Positions 7,192 through 17,900 of a DNA stretch of 24,631 nucleotides are shown one piece after another. Within the stretch, counting starts at the first letter, position 1; each line of letters begins with the position of its first letter. Both the position numbers and the translations under genes were made by a program. The stretch is from Funneliformis mosseae (Eukaryota > Glomeromycota > Glomeromycetes > Glomerales > Glomeraceae): NCBI GenBank assembly GCA_910592005.1, contig CAJVPP010000919.1:1-24631 (forward strand). The letters run 5' to 3'. The notes under the pieces were generated by a model that was given only the letters and a program-made list of their open reading frames with translations, was not told the origin of the DNA and did no database searches.

Positions 7192-10062
7192 TCACTTTTC
7201 TTGATATTTAGGAGGTGGTGGTGGCAAAGGATAATCATAAGGATCATCATCATCATCTAACAAATTTTTCTTTGAACCCTTACTACCCAATTCATCGTCA
7301 CTAAAACTAATTCTACTTGAACCCAACTTACTACCATCTCTTTCCAAAATGGAACGAGAATCAAACTCAAAGGCGTACCCCATATTAAAATTATCCGGAT
7401 CTATGGTATATAATTCACTCTCCTCAATAGGTTGAATCCTTAAAGTGTAATCACCTTCTTCAACCAATAAAATACGTTTAGTTTTACCACGTCTAGTAAG
7501 GGCGGTTGTTTCGGTAATCCTACCATTATAAACGCTTTCTAATTGACTTTTAACGTTATCATTAACATGTATCATTGGTATAATTAATTCTTTCGTCGTT
7601 GAAGGATGTCCAAATTTAAGATGAAGATCTTCTTGTTTCCGCTTTCCTTTATCAATGACACTTGGCCTTCCAGTTCTTTCCGTATCTGGTATATAATATC
7701 TCGTGGATTTGTCAAAGGTCCTCGAACAAAACACCTTCAAGATTAATGTAAGGAAGATCAAAGGTATGACCACTATAGATTGTATATGAGCACCCTTTAA
7801 ATTCATCACTCCAACCATTGTAAATTGCCAAAATATGATGGCAAGTATAAGTCGATTAAACACGGGGTTCCAAAAAGTTCCTCCCGTCTCTACCCTTGTA
7901 ACAAACACATACCTAAAAAAAAAAAAAAAAAAAAAGGTAAGAAACTTTTTAAAGTTAAGACAAAAATATAATCTTTTTTTTTTTTTTTTTTTGATAGGAA
8001 ACCTCCCTCAACGTATCATTATCATTACTTACATTAATTGATAACGATAAACGAGATAAGCCAAATAAAAATAAATATAACAAAACAGTAAAATTAAGGG
8101 AGCGATTATACTATAAAGCATGGCTATGGTAAAAAAAAACAAATGAATATTATAATAAACGGGATAATCGAATTCCGGTGGTATGATTAATTCTTTTAAA
8201 TTCCTTGGGGTGGGACTGATGACTTTCTTTTTAAACCAAACGTAAACCAATTGAAAGAATTGAGCCAAGTCCCATACGGCAAACAAACCTCTCAAAGAAA
8301 TGTAATTGATCCAAAAAAATGACACTTTAATAGCAGATTCCGCTATATCATCTAAAATTGCTGGATTAAATATCACTTTTGTTAAATCCCCCACATTTAG
8401 ATAACCCGCATCTATTGATGCTTTAATCTTGGTGGCTAGATCCAATAAGGTTGATGATATCGTATATATGATTAAATTATTTATAAAGAAGAATAAATAT
8501 AATTTTCCAAGGACGGACCTTTCTGATTCCGAATATGTAGTTATTCCTTGTGTGCTCGTCAACCATCTCAGTATGGCCGGTAAGATGAGAACGAACAAGG
8601 CTAAAATCATTGGTGTCATCCATGATTCAATGAGCCCTGTTATAAAGGCATTATCAAGAAAACCTTTGAGAAAAGGAAAGATTTTCACGAGATTTCCAAT
8701 ATGTGCTACGGTTGTCACAAAACTCAACGGGATCAACCATAGAAAGCAAAGGGAAATGAAAACGAGACGTCCAATCCATCTTTGAGTGCTTCTGAATGCG
8801 GGTGACATGGAAATATTACTCCAAATGATATCTTGTGGCATTGGTGCGAGTTCCACGGATGGTGCGAGAATTGATGATGGTTTCACCCCACCGGATGGGA
8901 CGCTATCCAAATGTTTCACGACGGAATGCGCGTCATGAATCGTTTCGAAAGCAACGAATCCATAATTCAAAGTTCTCTTCTCTTCTAAACTTTTCTCCCT
9001 TAATTTGATAATCCTTGCTTCATTTTCTTCAATTCTACGAGTAAAGTATTCAATGCTATCAACCTTACGTCCAAAGATTATATGTTTACGATGCTTTGGT
9101 CTCTTGGATGTCTCAAGATCAGGTACTACATAAATAAAGAGTGACATTAGAATCGTTTTAACTGAGAAACAAAAGAAAGGGGTTGCTGTCAGTCGTAATT
9201 ACCCTTCAAGTACTTGTTCAAGGCGCGCTCTAAATCGCGTACATCTTCTTCTCTTTCAATGACCAATTCGGGTAATTCTCCAACGTCTCTCGCTATAACC
9301 GTTTCAGAAATCGGAAATTTGACCTTGATTAATTCCATGAATTCTATCAACCCCTTATCTGATTGCTTGGACTTTGGCACCCCCGTTATTAATAAAGTTC
9401 TTGAATGTAAAGATCTACGATAACCTTCTGATCTAAAATAACCGAATCTCAATCTACGATACTCGGAATATTCCATGTATAAAAAAAAATACATGATAAT
9501 TGAGAATATCCATGTAAATACTGAATGTGTCCAAAACCAATTTGGCTAAAAAAAAAAAAAATGTTTTAGAAAATTAATTTTTTTTTAAAAAAAAAGGACG
9601 CGTAAATCAAATTCTAACCTGTTCAATATAAGAGATGCTTAATATTTGCAATATGTTACCATTACTTGGTATCTCATAATTGTTATCTTGATAAGTACTA
9701 TAAATGTTAATAGGCATAATGACGCAGGTTCCAAATATTAACAAACATAAAAAAGCGTTCTTGCATAATTTAATAAATCTTAAGAACATGATAGCGTCCA
9801 ATCCGATTTTTTTTATTAACAAGGATTCATCAGCTTCCAATACTGGTTTGACCCATCCCCATAATTTATTCTCTTCAATAATTGGTGGTTGTTTATCTGG
9901 CGATGCAAATTGTTTTGGTGAATAAACTATACCATTCCTTGGCCTTAAAAAACTAAATAGTACGAGCGTACCAAGACCTAAAATAAGATTTATTGCAAGC
10001 TGTGATACCTCCCCAATAAGGGATATCTTTATCGATTGATTCTCGGGGAGAACGATACTCAT
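7192..10062 (-). CDS. CSC1/TMEM63-family calcium-permeable mechanosensitive channel
   Basis: Four exons on the minus strand are inferred: 9619-10062, 9203-9545, 8033-9161 and 7192-7912. They give 878 residues. Introns are 73, 41 and 120 bp, and all have GT..AG ends and phases that join in frame. Exon 1 carries the extracellular start and first membrane helices (LGTLVLFSFLRPRNGIVYSP, then LDAIMFLRF). Exon 2 opens with a membrane helix (WFWTHSVFTWIFS) and enters the cytosolic domain (RTLLITGVPKS). Exon 3 finishes that domain (NYGFVAFET) and holds most of the RSN1/CSC1 pore helices, beginning PQDIIWSN and STQRWIGR. Exon 4 has the last helices (TGGTFWNPVFNRLILAI) and a cytosolic tail. The tail is acidic (about DDDDDPYDY) and ends PPPPPKYQEK, which contains a PPxY motif. 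Length and order match the family. These proteins gate cation flux in response to osmotic or mechanical stress at the plasma membrane or endomembranes. Confidence 0.92.
9162..9202 (-). other. Very short (41-bp) intron in the CSC1-like gene
   Basis: Minus-strand donor GTAATT and acceptor TTTCTCAG flank 41 bases that contain an in-frame stop and are not a multiple of three. Removing them joins the cytosolic domain in frame (phase 1). A branch-like CTGAC and a pyrimidine tract (CCCCTTTCTTTTG) are visible inside. Confidence 0.75.
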
Positions 10063-10305
10063 TTTATTTTTTATTTTTTAATATTATTATTATTAATTTT
10101 ATGTTCGGTTTATCCTGGAATTCAAAATGAAGGATAAAAGAGGAATCCCTAAGTGAGATGGAGAATTATTAAGATGTACGGAGATCGAATGATGAATCAT
10201 AGAATTTGAAGTTTAGTCGTATAATAATTATTCTCGAAAAGAAGGGAAAGTTGATAATAATATAATATTTAATACACCAATGTCATTATTTTTTTTTTGT
10301 CGTGA

Positions 10306-10336
<31 letters not shown>
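10306..10336. repeat. ATT trinucleotide microsatellite
   Basis: About ten uninterrupted ATT/TTA units lie some 245 bp upstream of the channel start codon. Confidence 0.9.
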
Positions 10337-10642
10337 TTATGACCTTTGAGTAACAACAAGCAACGAAGGCGGATGCGATGAGAGAGGTCGACCTTCTTTT
10401 TTGCTCAACCAAGTACTAAACCACGGCTTGGAAATCATTTAGCTCAATTCACTTGATAAGTTTTGAGGCAGTGTTGGGGCTTAGCAAAACAAGGCTGTGA
10501 TAAAATTTTTCAATTCCCACGTTGAACAAATTTAAGTTGTTCGGGCAATGGCTTGAATATGATAATTACCTCGCGGAAAAAAAAAATATTAAATAATTCA
10601 GGTTTTACGTGGCGTAGTAAACATATTTCTTAAACCTTTTGT

Positions 10643-10663
10643 GGTCAAATTCACAATTTGACC
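10643..10663. repeat. Inverted repeat with 9-bp perfect arms
   Basis: Arms GGTCAAATT (10643-10651) and AATTTGACC (10655-10663) flank a CAC loop. A TTTTTATAT tract follows. It could form a hairpin or be a dimeric factor site; function is unknown. Confidence 0.6.
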
Positions 10664-11366
10664 TTTTTATATATTATATATACAGTATTTAAATTTAATT
10701 TATTTATTTGTTTTATTTAAAATATCTAATATTTAAAGGTTTGTAATTATCAATATCTAAATATGAATGAATGAATCGAAAGCTCTAAATTTTTTTTTTT
10801 TTTTTCATCGTTCATACGTAAAAACATTTTATCATTGTTTTACCGACATAATGACATTTGATCTCTGACGGTCTCGAAGAGCACATGGGAAAGCAACGAC
10901 CCAAAGAAATGTCTACATTTACCATTGATCACGTAAATAATTTATTTATTTATTTAATTTTTTTTTTTTTTTGATCTTACACAGCCACAGATCAATAATT
11001 CGACATCATTATAGTAAAGGCTTCCGTAATATTTATTACGCTTGAGACACAATCTTTTATTTACCAATCTTCTGCTTTACATGTCCTTATTATAATGATT
11101 TTCAAGAAATACGTAAAATCGTTGATAGTCTTTTGAATCACATTCCAACATTGCTAGTAACGTTCAAGGGTATAATAATTTACACATTAAAAAAATGGTT
11201 GTATCCAGCCTTCTCATTTATTATAAACAAAGATATTATTAATCAATAAATATTCTTCTAGAACTTGTATCACAAAAATTTCAACAATAAAAAGTTCCAA
11301 ATTATAAGTTATTTATTCTATTTACATTAATACTTAACAAATAAATCATATTTAATACAAAAGAAA

Positions 11367-13503
11367 TTATAATATTTCTGATAAATTAATCTATGGAAGT
11401 ATTAATAGATGTTAGTTAATAAAACCTCTTTTTTTTTTTTTTAATTACAAAAAAAGAGACTTTAGGAACTTACCGGAATCTCGGGCATTTTAATTTTATG
11501 AAAACTTTCAATTGCGCGTAAATCACCCATATCGTTGGCTTTTGATGTTACAAACAATATTGAAACACCTTGACGACCACTTCCCGATGCAGACACGATA
11601 GCGATGCTATTTTCCCAAAAACAACAGATAAATAATAAAGAACTTTTTTTTTTAAATAAAAAATAACTTCATTCTCACCGTTTCCCATATTCTTCAGGCT
11701 TGGTGGGTAATTCAAAATTGATCACCAGTTGAACTGATTGTTCGATGTCTACCCCTTTGGTTATTAAATCTGTTGTAATAAGTATATTGTCCTTATTCGA
11801 CTTAAATTTATCCAATATTAAGTTTCTTTGTGAACTACCCACTTCTCCATGCTAAACATGATAAGATTATTTTCATGAGAAAAACTTCCAAAAAACGTCC
11901 TATAATGAATTTCCCTAAAAAAGAAAAGGTATACATACCAGAGCAACGGCATGGAAGTTCCTTGCACATAATTTATAACATAGAGAATCCTTGGTGCTAT
12001 CTTTGTTGCAATAAATTATTATTTTTGAAGTTTTCATCCCTTCCAATAAATCACTTAGAGCTTCAAATTTCCAATCACTCCTTTCAACCGCAACATACAA
12101 ATAATAATGACGTAGCCCCTGTAGCAATTGTTCATTTTTTTTAACGAGTATTCTAACAGGTTCGCGCATTCGTAAGGGTGTAGTTAGTTCCATTATTTCA
12201 GCATTAACATTTCCGCAAAATAAGACGGTTTGAACTATAGTCTTTAAAGGAAAATTTCTTCTCAATTCCATCGCTTGATCTTTAAATCCTTGTTCCAATA
12301 GAACGTCAGCTTCATCAATAATAAACATTTTTAAATATGATAAATCTATTGCATCCAAGTGCACCAAGTCACACATTCGATTTGGTGTTCCTATTATTAT
12401 ATGTGGCCTTTTTTGCACCTTTTTCACATCATCCCCGATATTACTTCCACTTATACAAAGTAAACATTCCAAATTTCGCATTGATGTTGATAATCCCATT
12501 ATTAATCTATATACATGTCCTGCCGTTTCATTCGTTGCCGTTATAATTAATGATTGCGTCCTTATTGATTGTAATTCCATATTTTGTAAGATTGGTATAC
12601 AATATGTAGAAAATTTATCTTGTCCTGTTTTTGCTTGTGCAATGATATCTTGTCCTTTTAATAATAAAGGAATTCCTCGTTGCTGCACTGATGAAGGTCG
12701 ATCAAGTCTGAAAAGCGTAGGCGAAATTTTTTTTAAAAAAAAAAAAATGAAAATGAAAACCAAATAAAACAAAAAAAAAAAAAAAAAAAATTTTCTACCC
12801 ATAATCCAAAATTCCACGAAGTACTTCTGGCCTTAGTCGCATATTCTCAAACTTTTCAATCACCTCATCAACCTCTTTATCAATCGACTATAAAAGGATA
12901 AAAAGTTTCGACATAAATAAAAAGAAAAGGTTATGTAAATTGAAGTTGATAATTCAAAAAACATACGTTACTTCTATCTGGTCTGGGAGCCATGTTTCGT
13001 GGTATTAGAGGAGGATGATTTGAATTCCGATAAGGATCATGATTCCATCTTGGAATTCTTTGAAACGGAGGTTGTAAAGGGATAAAATTACTATTTCTTT
13101 GAGAAATTAATTGAGCTACACTGGTAGATAAGGTAGCAATTTGTAAAGATAAATTTCCAATTGTATCGGAGGGATCTTTGTGATAGGTTCTTATGCTAGT
13201 ACTTCTTTTTATTTCAGTTTGCTGTAAATCCACTTGAACCAGATTATTCGCCTTTTGACCATTTGAAGAAGAAGTCTGTGTTGGTTGGTTTAATAATACT
13301 GACATATTATCATTTAATATTAAAATCTGTTTTGTAAGATCTAATAGAACGTTTTCTATCCTAGCTATACCAGCCGCTACATCTTCTAATGATGATTTTC
13401 CAACTACAGATTCATCAACGAAAGATGAATTTCCTCCAATATTACCATATAAATTACTTTTTGATGAACGAATTGAACTCGTTTCATTATTTGATGATGC
13501 CAT
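11367..13503 (-). CDS. eIF4A-like DEAD-box protein with degraded catalytic motifs and an N-terminal extension
   Basis: Six minus-strand exons are inferred: 12967-13503, 12799-12887, 11939-12707, 11679-11851, 11474-11606 and 11367-11390. They give 574 residues. The introns (79, 91, 87, 72 and 83 bp) all have GT..AG ends and compatible phases. Residues 1-179 are an extra Ser/Asn-rich region with two amphipathic helices and a Pro/Arg-rich end. From 180 the protein follows eIF4A throughout: FENMRLRPEVLRGILDYG, Q motif RPSSVQQRGI (212-221), DEAD (340-343), PVRILVKKNE, VERSDWKFEALSDL, TTDLITKGVD (491-500) and the end INLSEIL. Several catalytic motifs are altered. Motif I is AQAKTGQDKF instead of AxxGTGKT. 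Motif Ia is TATNETA instead of PTRELA, and Ib is TPNR instead of TPGR. Motif III is CGN instead of SAT. Motif VI (HRIGRxGR) is lost (KRIAIVSASGSGR). ATP-driven helicase activity is unlikely; RNA or partner binding remains possible. Confidence 0.86.
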
Positions 13504-14575
13504 GTTTATTTCCCTTTAAAAAAAAGAAAAGAAAGAAAAAGATTAAGAATAAGTTTTAAAAGGGAGAAGTAAGAGCGTTGTGGAGAACAAACTCCCTTAA
13601 GTGAATCATACTCCTGACAAAAATAAAAAAAAATTGTGTAACGGCATTTATTAAATGGGGGTCACGAAATTGGGAAAAATAGATCTGCTATTTCCAAGAA
13701 TGGGGGTGTTGGAAAATCAATGGATGATGCTAAATTGACAGTAATAGAAAGGGACAACTTTTAAATCCAAATGTTTAGATAAACTCCTCTTTTTGTTTTT
13801 TTTCCGGCAGTTCTCCCGTTTATTGTAAAATTCCTATATGATAAAGTGGTTTGAATCTCGGAGCGAAAGTCCGGTGCTTGATTCTGCCTGACGTATTTAA
13901 TGCTTAATTTTCTGATTGGAGAAATCAGAATTGGTGCGTATGAAAAATTTAACTCTGGTATTTTTTTGCAAATAGCTGCAAAAAAGTCACAATTAATATA
14001 AAAAGTGAATATTGTCTTACAATTTTATCTGATTTCTATTTTTAATCATCATCTATTTAATATCACTTTGACTAAGAAATAAATCATCGTAACTCGAGGT
14101 GAATCAAACAATACAATTCATTTTTTTTATGCTTTTAAGAATAACCTTGACGATTTATATGAAAAGAACAATTATAAATAATTGATGAATTTTATGGGTC
14201 CTGGTATTGAACGCGAATTTTCGATATGATAGGGTATGTTTGGTTGGCGCAGCAACAGATATTAGCATTAATGTATTCTAGTAGCAATAAAGAAATTTTG
14301 TATATTTAAATTTCACTATCAGTTACGTACCCTCTTTGTGTCTTTTTTTAAAACATTTATAATTTACTGTAGTTCACATCGAATCATTTAATTATAATCA
14401 AGTACAAAAAGAAATATGCTAACCTATTTCTTTTTCTTATACATGTTTGACAGCATTATCATTACTTGACTATTTTTATGCAAGGAAATGTTTATTAGTC
14501 ATATACTTTTTCTTCAAGTAATCATGTACTTTTTTTCAACATAATTGAGAAAATACAAATTTAATCTTTTGGGTT
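13504..14575. other. Gene-free region upstream of the DEAD-box gene
   Basis: This is the presumed promoter of the DEAD-box gene plus about 1 kb of mixed sequence. A small hairpin is visible (TTCTGATT at 13910-13917 and AATCAGAA at 13923-13930). I see no coding frame or RNA gene. Confidence 0.55.
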
Positions 14576-14761
14576 TTAACGTGTTTTGACATTTAATTCT
14601 GACATTTTTGGCATCTTTAGCTTTGACATTTTCGGTTTTTTAGGACAAGCCACCGCTGAAGAAACTTCCAAACGTCCGCTAAAATACATACTAAAAAGCT
14701 TCACCTTTAACGGAACTTTTGAATGGATTAATTTGTACTTGAATGACACTAGATTTTTCAA
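14576..14761 (-). other. Short coding-like repeat fragment (KMSKLKMPKMSEL)
   Basis: A 61-codon minus-strand frame ends in a short Lys/Met-rich repetitive peptide. At the DNA level the unit AAATGTCA(A/G)A recurs three times within about 60 bases (14583-14640). There is no start context, domain or splice partner to make it a gene. It could be a fragment of a dispersed repeat. The low-complexity peptide is what the sequence shows; mobile origin is speculation. Confidence 0.3.
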
Positions 14762-14825
14762 TAATGCCTTTCATGGTTTTAATCGAAACCTTCATCCTTT
14801 AGTAAAGTATTTCCTTCATAATTAA

Positions 14826-15713
14826 ACCTATCACGCTTTACGTTCAACTTTAACACGAATAATATTTGTCATGATAGGAAGTATTAAAGCTTCGATTTTT
14901 AATTTAAAAAGTTGTGATATCTGTCTTTTCTTTTCCACCTTCATCATTTTTAATATCGTACGTTGAAAGTGTTATCATCATATGTGACCTTTGCAATAGA
15001 AAGGGGGGAAACAGCCGAAAAGAAATCAATTTTACTTTATATGCCAAATATGATTTTTAGATCAAAATATGTTCAGATTTAGCATTAATTCAATTTTTAT
15101 TTTTCCCCTTTTCTATTGCAAAGGTCCCATATATAGTATCTGTTAGAAACAGAGAACGAACAAATAAATTAAATACAGTAGTTATTTAATTTATTATAAC
15201 ATTACTTAATATGTTTATTCAAAATGCCACGTTGTGATTAATTTTGTGATACATAAATTCTCACGTTTTTCACACGAATATCCCGCTCATTTTACATTTG
15301 CAATTTCGGTATCTTTTTTTTTTTTTTTTTTTTTTCTCTTTTATGCATATATTAAGAGAATGTTAACCACATATTGTAGATTAGTAAAAATTTTGAAAGG
15401 ATAAAATTACGCAATTGAAAATTCCCCAAAAAATAGAAAATCAGTGGCCGATCTAAATCATTCTGTAATCGCGATCTTTCTATAAACGTTCCTTTACAAA
15501 AAATATCACATTTAAATTTCCCCCTTTGTAAGAAAAAAATATGTTGAGAAAGAAAAAAAAAAAAATTCAAACTGATATAAAAGGAATATTTATTCCATTC
15601 TTTTTTTTTTTTTTTGAAACAAAAAAAAAAACCATTGTCTTCCTTTCTTCATTGATATTAACTCTTCTATAATTAGTTTCGTTTCGGGTTCATCTTGATC
15701 AAGATATAGTAAC
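14826..15713. other. Intergenic region with a MITE-like inverted repeat
   Basis: This spacer precedes the secreted-protein gene and holds the inverted repeat at 14980-15132. T runs near 15314-15335 and 15601-15615 and a CT-rich leader directly before the ATG at 15714 are also present. No gene is supported. Confidence 0.55.
14980..15132. repeat. About 29-bp inverted repeat around a 92-bp centre (MITE-like)
   Basis: The left arm (14980-15010) and right arm (15103-15132) are inverted copies. They share 17 identical bases, GACCTTTGCAATAGAAA, extending with few mismatches into ATATG and GGGGAA. The whole unit is about 150 bp, non-coding and flanked by AT/TA-rich sequence, as expected for a small non-autonomous DNA transposon. 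A clear target duplication cannot be assigned. A transcribed hairpin is the alternative. Confidence 0.6.
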
Positions 15714-16223
15714 ATGCGCGTAAATTTTTTAGCCTTGATATTGCTGTCAATACTGCATTATAATACATTAGCAAATTGTCACACGAATTTAATAAGAGAT
15801 AGTAATAATAATCAAGATGAATTAACAAGAATCAAAATACGACAATTAATACCTCCTTACATATTCACTTCTACGTCTTCAACACCACAACCACAAGTGA
15901 CTGCTAATCCAAATCCTTTTGGTCCCGTACCTACTCATCCCGTAACTACAGACGTAGCAAACCCTTATGGCGGAGCACCTGAAAATACAGGTCCGATTGG
16001 CGGACCGGGTGGGCTACCTACTCCGACTGCTATTTCAAGTACCCCGGGAATCGTACAAACTACTATTATCAAAGAAGCTGCTCCTCCTGTTACCACTTTA
16101 AAACCTACCTCCACCGATATCGTCTACGTTTCTAATAATTCTAATAAAAGTGTATCCATCAATATTTGGGATATGGGATTTTGGATTTTAATGACAGCTG
16201 TTGCCGCCTTTCTGTTTCTTTAA
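15714..16223 (+). CDS. Small secreted Pro/Thr-rich protein, probably GPI-anchored
   Basis: This is a 169-residue single-exon protein. Residues 1-22 form a signal peptide (MRVNFLALILLSILHYNTLA, then NC). The middle (50-135) is rich in Pro, Thr, Ser and Gly, with two loosely repeated NPFGPVP/NPYGGAP segments, as in O-glycosylated wall proteins. Two N-glycosylation sequons lie at N141 and N144. A cluster of small residues at about 140-150 precedes a C-terminal hydrophobic run (156-169, GFWILMTAVAAFLFL) that ends the protein, the pattern of a GPI-attachment signal. A single-pass membrane tail is the alternative. No catalytic domain is visible and I do not recognise a family. Cell-wall or host-interface location is inference. 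Confidence 0.7.
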   Translation: MRVNFLALILLSILHYNTLANCHTNLIRDSNNNQDELTRIKIRQLIPPYIFTSTSSTPQPQVTANPNPFGPVPTHPVTTDVANPYGGAPENTGPIGGPGGLPTPTAISSTPGIVQTTIIKEAAPPVTTLKPTSTDIVYVSNNSNKSVSINIWDMGFWILMTAVAAFLFL

Positions 16224-17900
16224 TTGTTTGATTTCACGGAATTTCCAATTATATAAGTTAAATGTTTTTTATCATATACCATAGTATAAAATATTGCAAA
16301 TTAAATGATGTTACGCATACTTTATTTTGAATCTTCTTAATCTTAATGAACTAATTAAATTTTTTTTTTTGTTTAAAACAAAAAAATGACAGAATTAGAA
16401 GGATTTTCATAGATATGATGATATACAGTATATAGTCCACATGATGATAAACCTCATATAATTAGTAAATCATTCAAATGAGTAAAGCTAACGTAAAACC
16501 ATCGGTAATAAAACCCAGGCGGTCTTACTTTGTTTCATTAGTCGAGAAAAGATAATTTTAATATGAATATATTTATCGAAATTTAAAAGTTTCGTTCTAA
16601 ATCATAATGATCGTATTAAAGTGTAAAATTTATTTGTGAAAGAAATGATGATGTTCAAACATGAATACCATAATTCTAGTATCCCTATGTCGTATTATAT
16701 TACTAACAATCCATTCATTTTTCACGATTTTTAAGTTTGTTGTCCTCTTTTAAACTAAATCGGTAAATTTATCAAGAACTTAACGCTATACATGGTCGTT
16801 GTGTAATAATTATTTTCAGAACTTGCAAAGTCGTAGTATTTATTCTTCAATTGGTTTATGATGGTAGAATTCTCGTGCTTATCTTTTGACCAAATATGTC
16901 TCACGAAGTGAGTTTCATCATGCAATTGCCTGTGTGTTTGTTTGTTGTCTTTGATATCTTTAATAAAAAAATTTGTACGTTTACATGTTACGTCTATATT
17001 TAAAAATTCTCGGCATATTTACAGTATATATCAATATAAAGTATTCCTTGTCATATGTTGTATTATCAAATTTTTTTTTTTTTATTTACGTAGGCTGTTC
17101 TTCGATTAACAAAATAAATGGAGATGATGCATTTCTCCCCGATTTTTTTTCTTTTTATCGCGAGTAATCTATTTAATGACATTTTCATGATGATTTCTTT
17201 TTCTAAAAAAAAAAAATTGGCTATACGCATTTGATTAAACCCCTAATGATCATAAAATACGTGTAAAAATCATCTTAAAACAAGTTTTGTAAAAGAGTCC
17301 TACTTTTTAACAAGGGTTATAGAATAATTGCATCCCGTGATTAACTCATTACGTTCGAAATATATCTTCCTGCTTTTTATAATCCACAAAAATCATCATT
17401 ACTTTAATTTTATGAAAATGTGTTCGCTTACTTAATTCAATCATTAAAGTCATTAATGATAGTTATTAATTTTCTAGAATCATTTAAAAGGTAATTGTTT
17501 TGGTCCATCATACGTTTGGTATGAATACTAATCAATCTTTTAAATATCTTGATCGTAAGCGAAAACGGAATTCAGTCCTGTTCTATGGTTTTACTAATTT
17601 GATGAAAGATTTACTGCTTTTATTTATTTATTTAATTTTTTATTTTTTAAAAAAATAAAGTTGTAAAATTAAAATTTGATGGATAGGAAAAATAAAATAG
17701 GTCACAATTTTCATTTAGGCAAAAACCCTCACATTTTGAAAATATTATAGACGGTGTCATACACATCTTTGACAGTTCATTGCTTTTAATTTATAGATAT
17801 CATGCTTTCAAAGTGATATATCGCTTTATATTAAAAGTTAGATTAATTACAATGTTAAAATATGTATATGATGCTATAGGTGAACAAAGCTTTCTTTCGT
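16224..17900. other. Mostly gene-free region containing a decayed gene relic
   Basis: About 1.7 kb follows the secreted-protein gene. Apart from the relic at 16760-16925, I see only AT-rich sequence with short A/T runs (for example about 16361-16371 and 17070-17082). A 64-codon open frame at 16973-17167 has no domain and low-complexity composition. Confidence 0.55.
16760..16925 (-). pseudogene. Old decayed copy of the neighbouring UBL-ART gene
   Basis: Short blocks match the pseudogene at 17901-18899 in the same order and orientation. AAATTTATCAAGAACTT near 16765 matches 18294-18310. GCAAAGTCGTAGTA near 16824 matches a TGTAAAGTCGTAGTC block near 18393. TTCAATTGGTTTA near 16847, with its GGTAG and ATTCTCGT neighbours, matches 18602-18630. 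TTTGACCAAATATG near 16885 matches 18744-18757. On the minus strand these give peptides such as RETYLVK against HEAYLVK and ENSTIINQLK against ENTTVNQLK. The sequence between blocks is shortened, and the C-terminal ART part is not seen. Confidence 0.6.

Larger units (their letters stand above)
10063..11366. other. Intergenic region upstream of the channel gene
   Basis: This 1.3-kb spacer contains the presumed promoter of the channel gene and the 3' flank of the helicase gene. It holds a (TAA)n-like patch near 10080-10097, an ATT microsatellite at 10306-10336, an inverted repeat at 10643-10663, and several T runs (about 10791-10806 and 10958-10972). No coding frame is supported. Confidence 0.6.

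Noticed and set aside
13840..13900. tRNA gene suggested by a GGTTTGAATCTC word
   Set aside because: No acceptor, D-arm or anticodon stem could be folded around it on either strand.
16973..17167. 64-codon open frame
   Set aside because: It has low-complexity Phe/Tyr/Ile composition, a T run inside it and no domain; chance opening in AT-rich DNA is likely.
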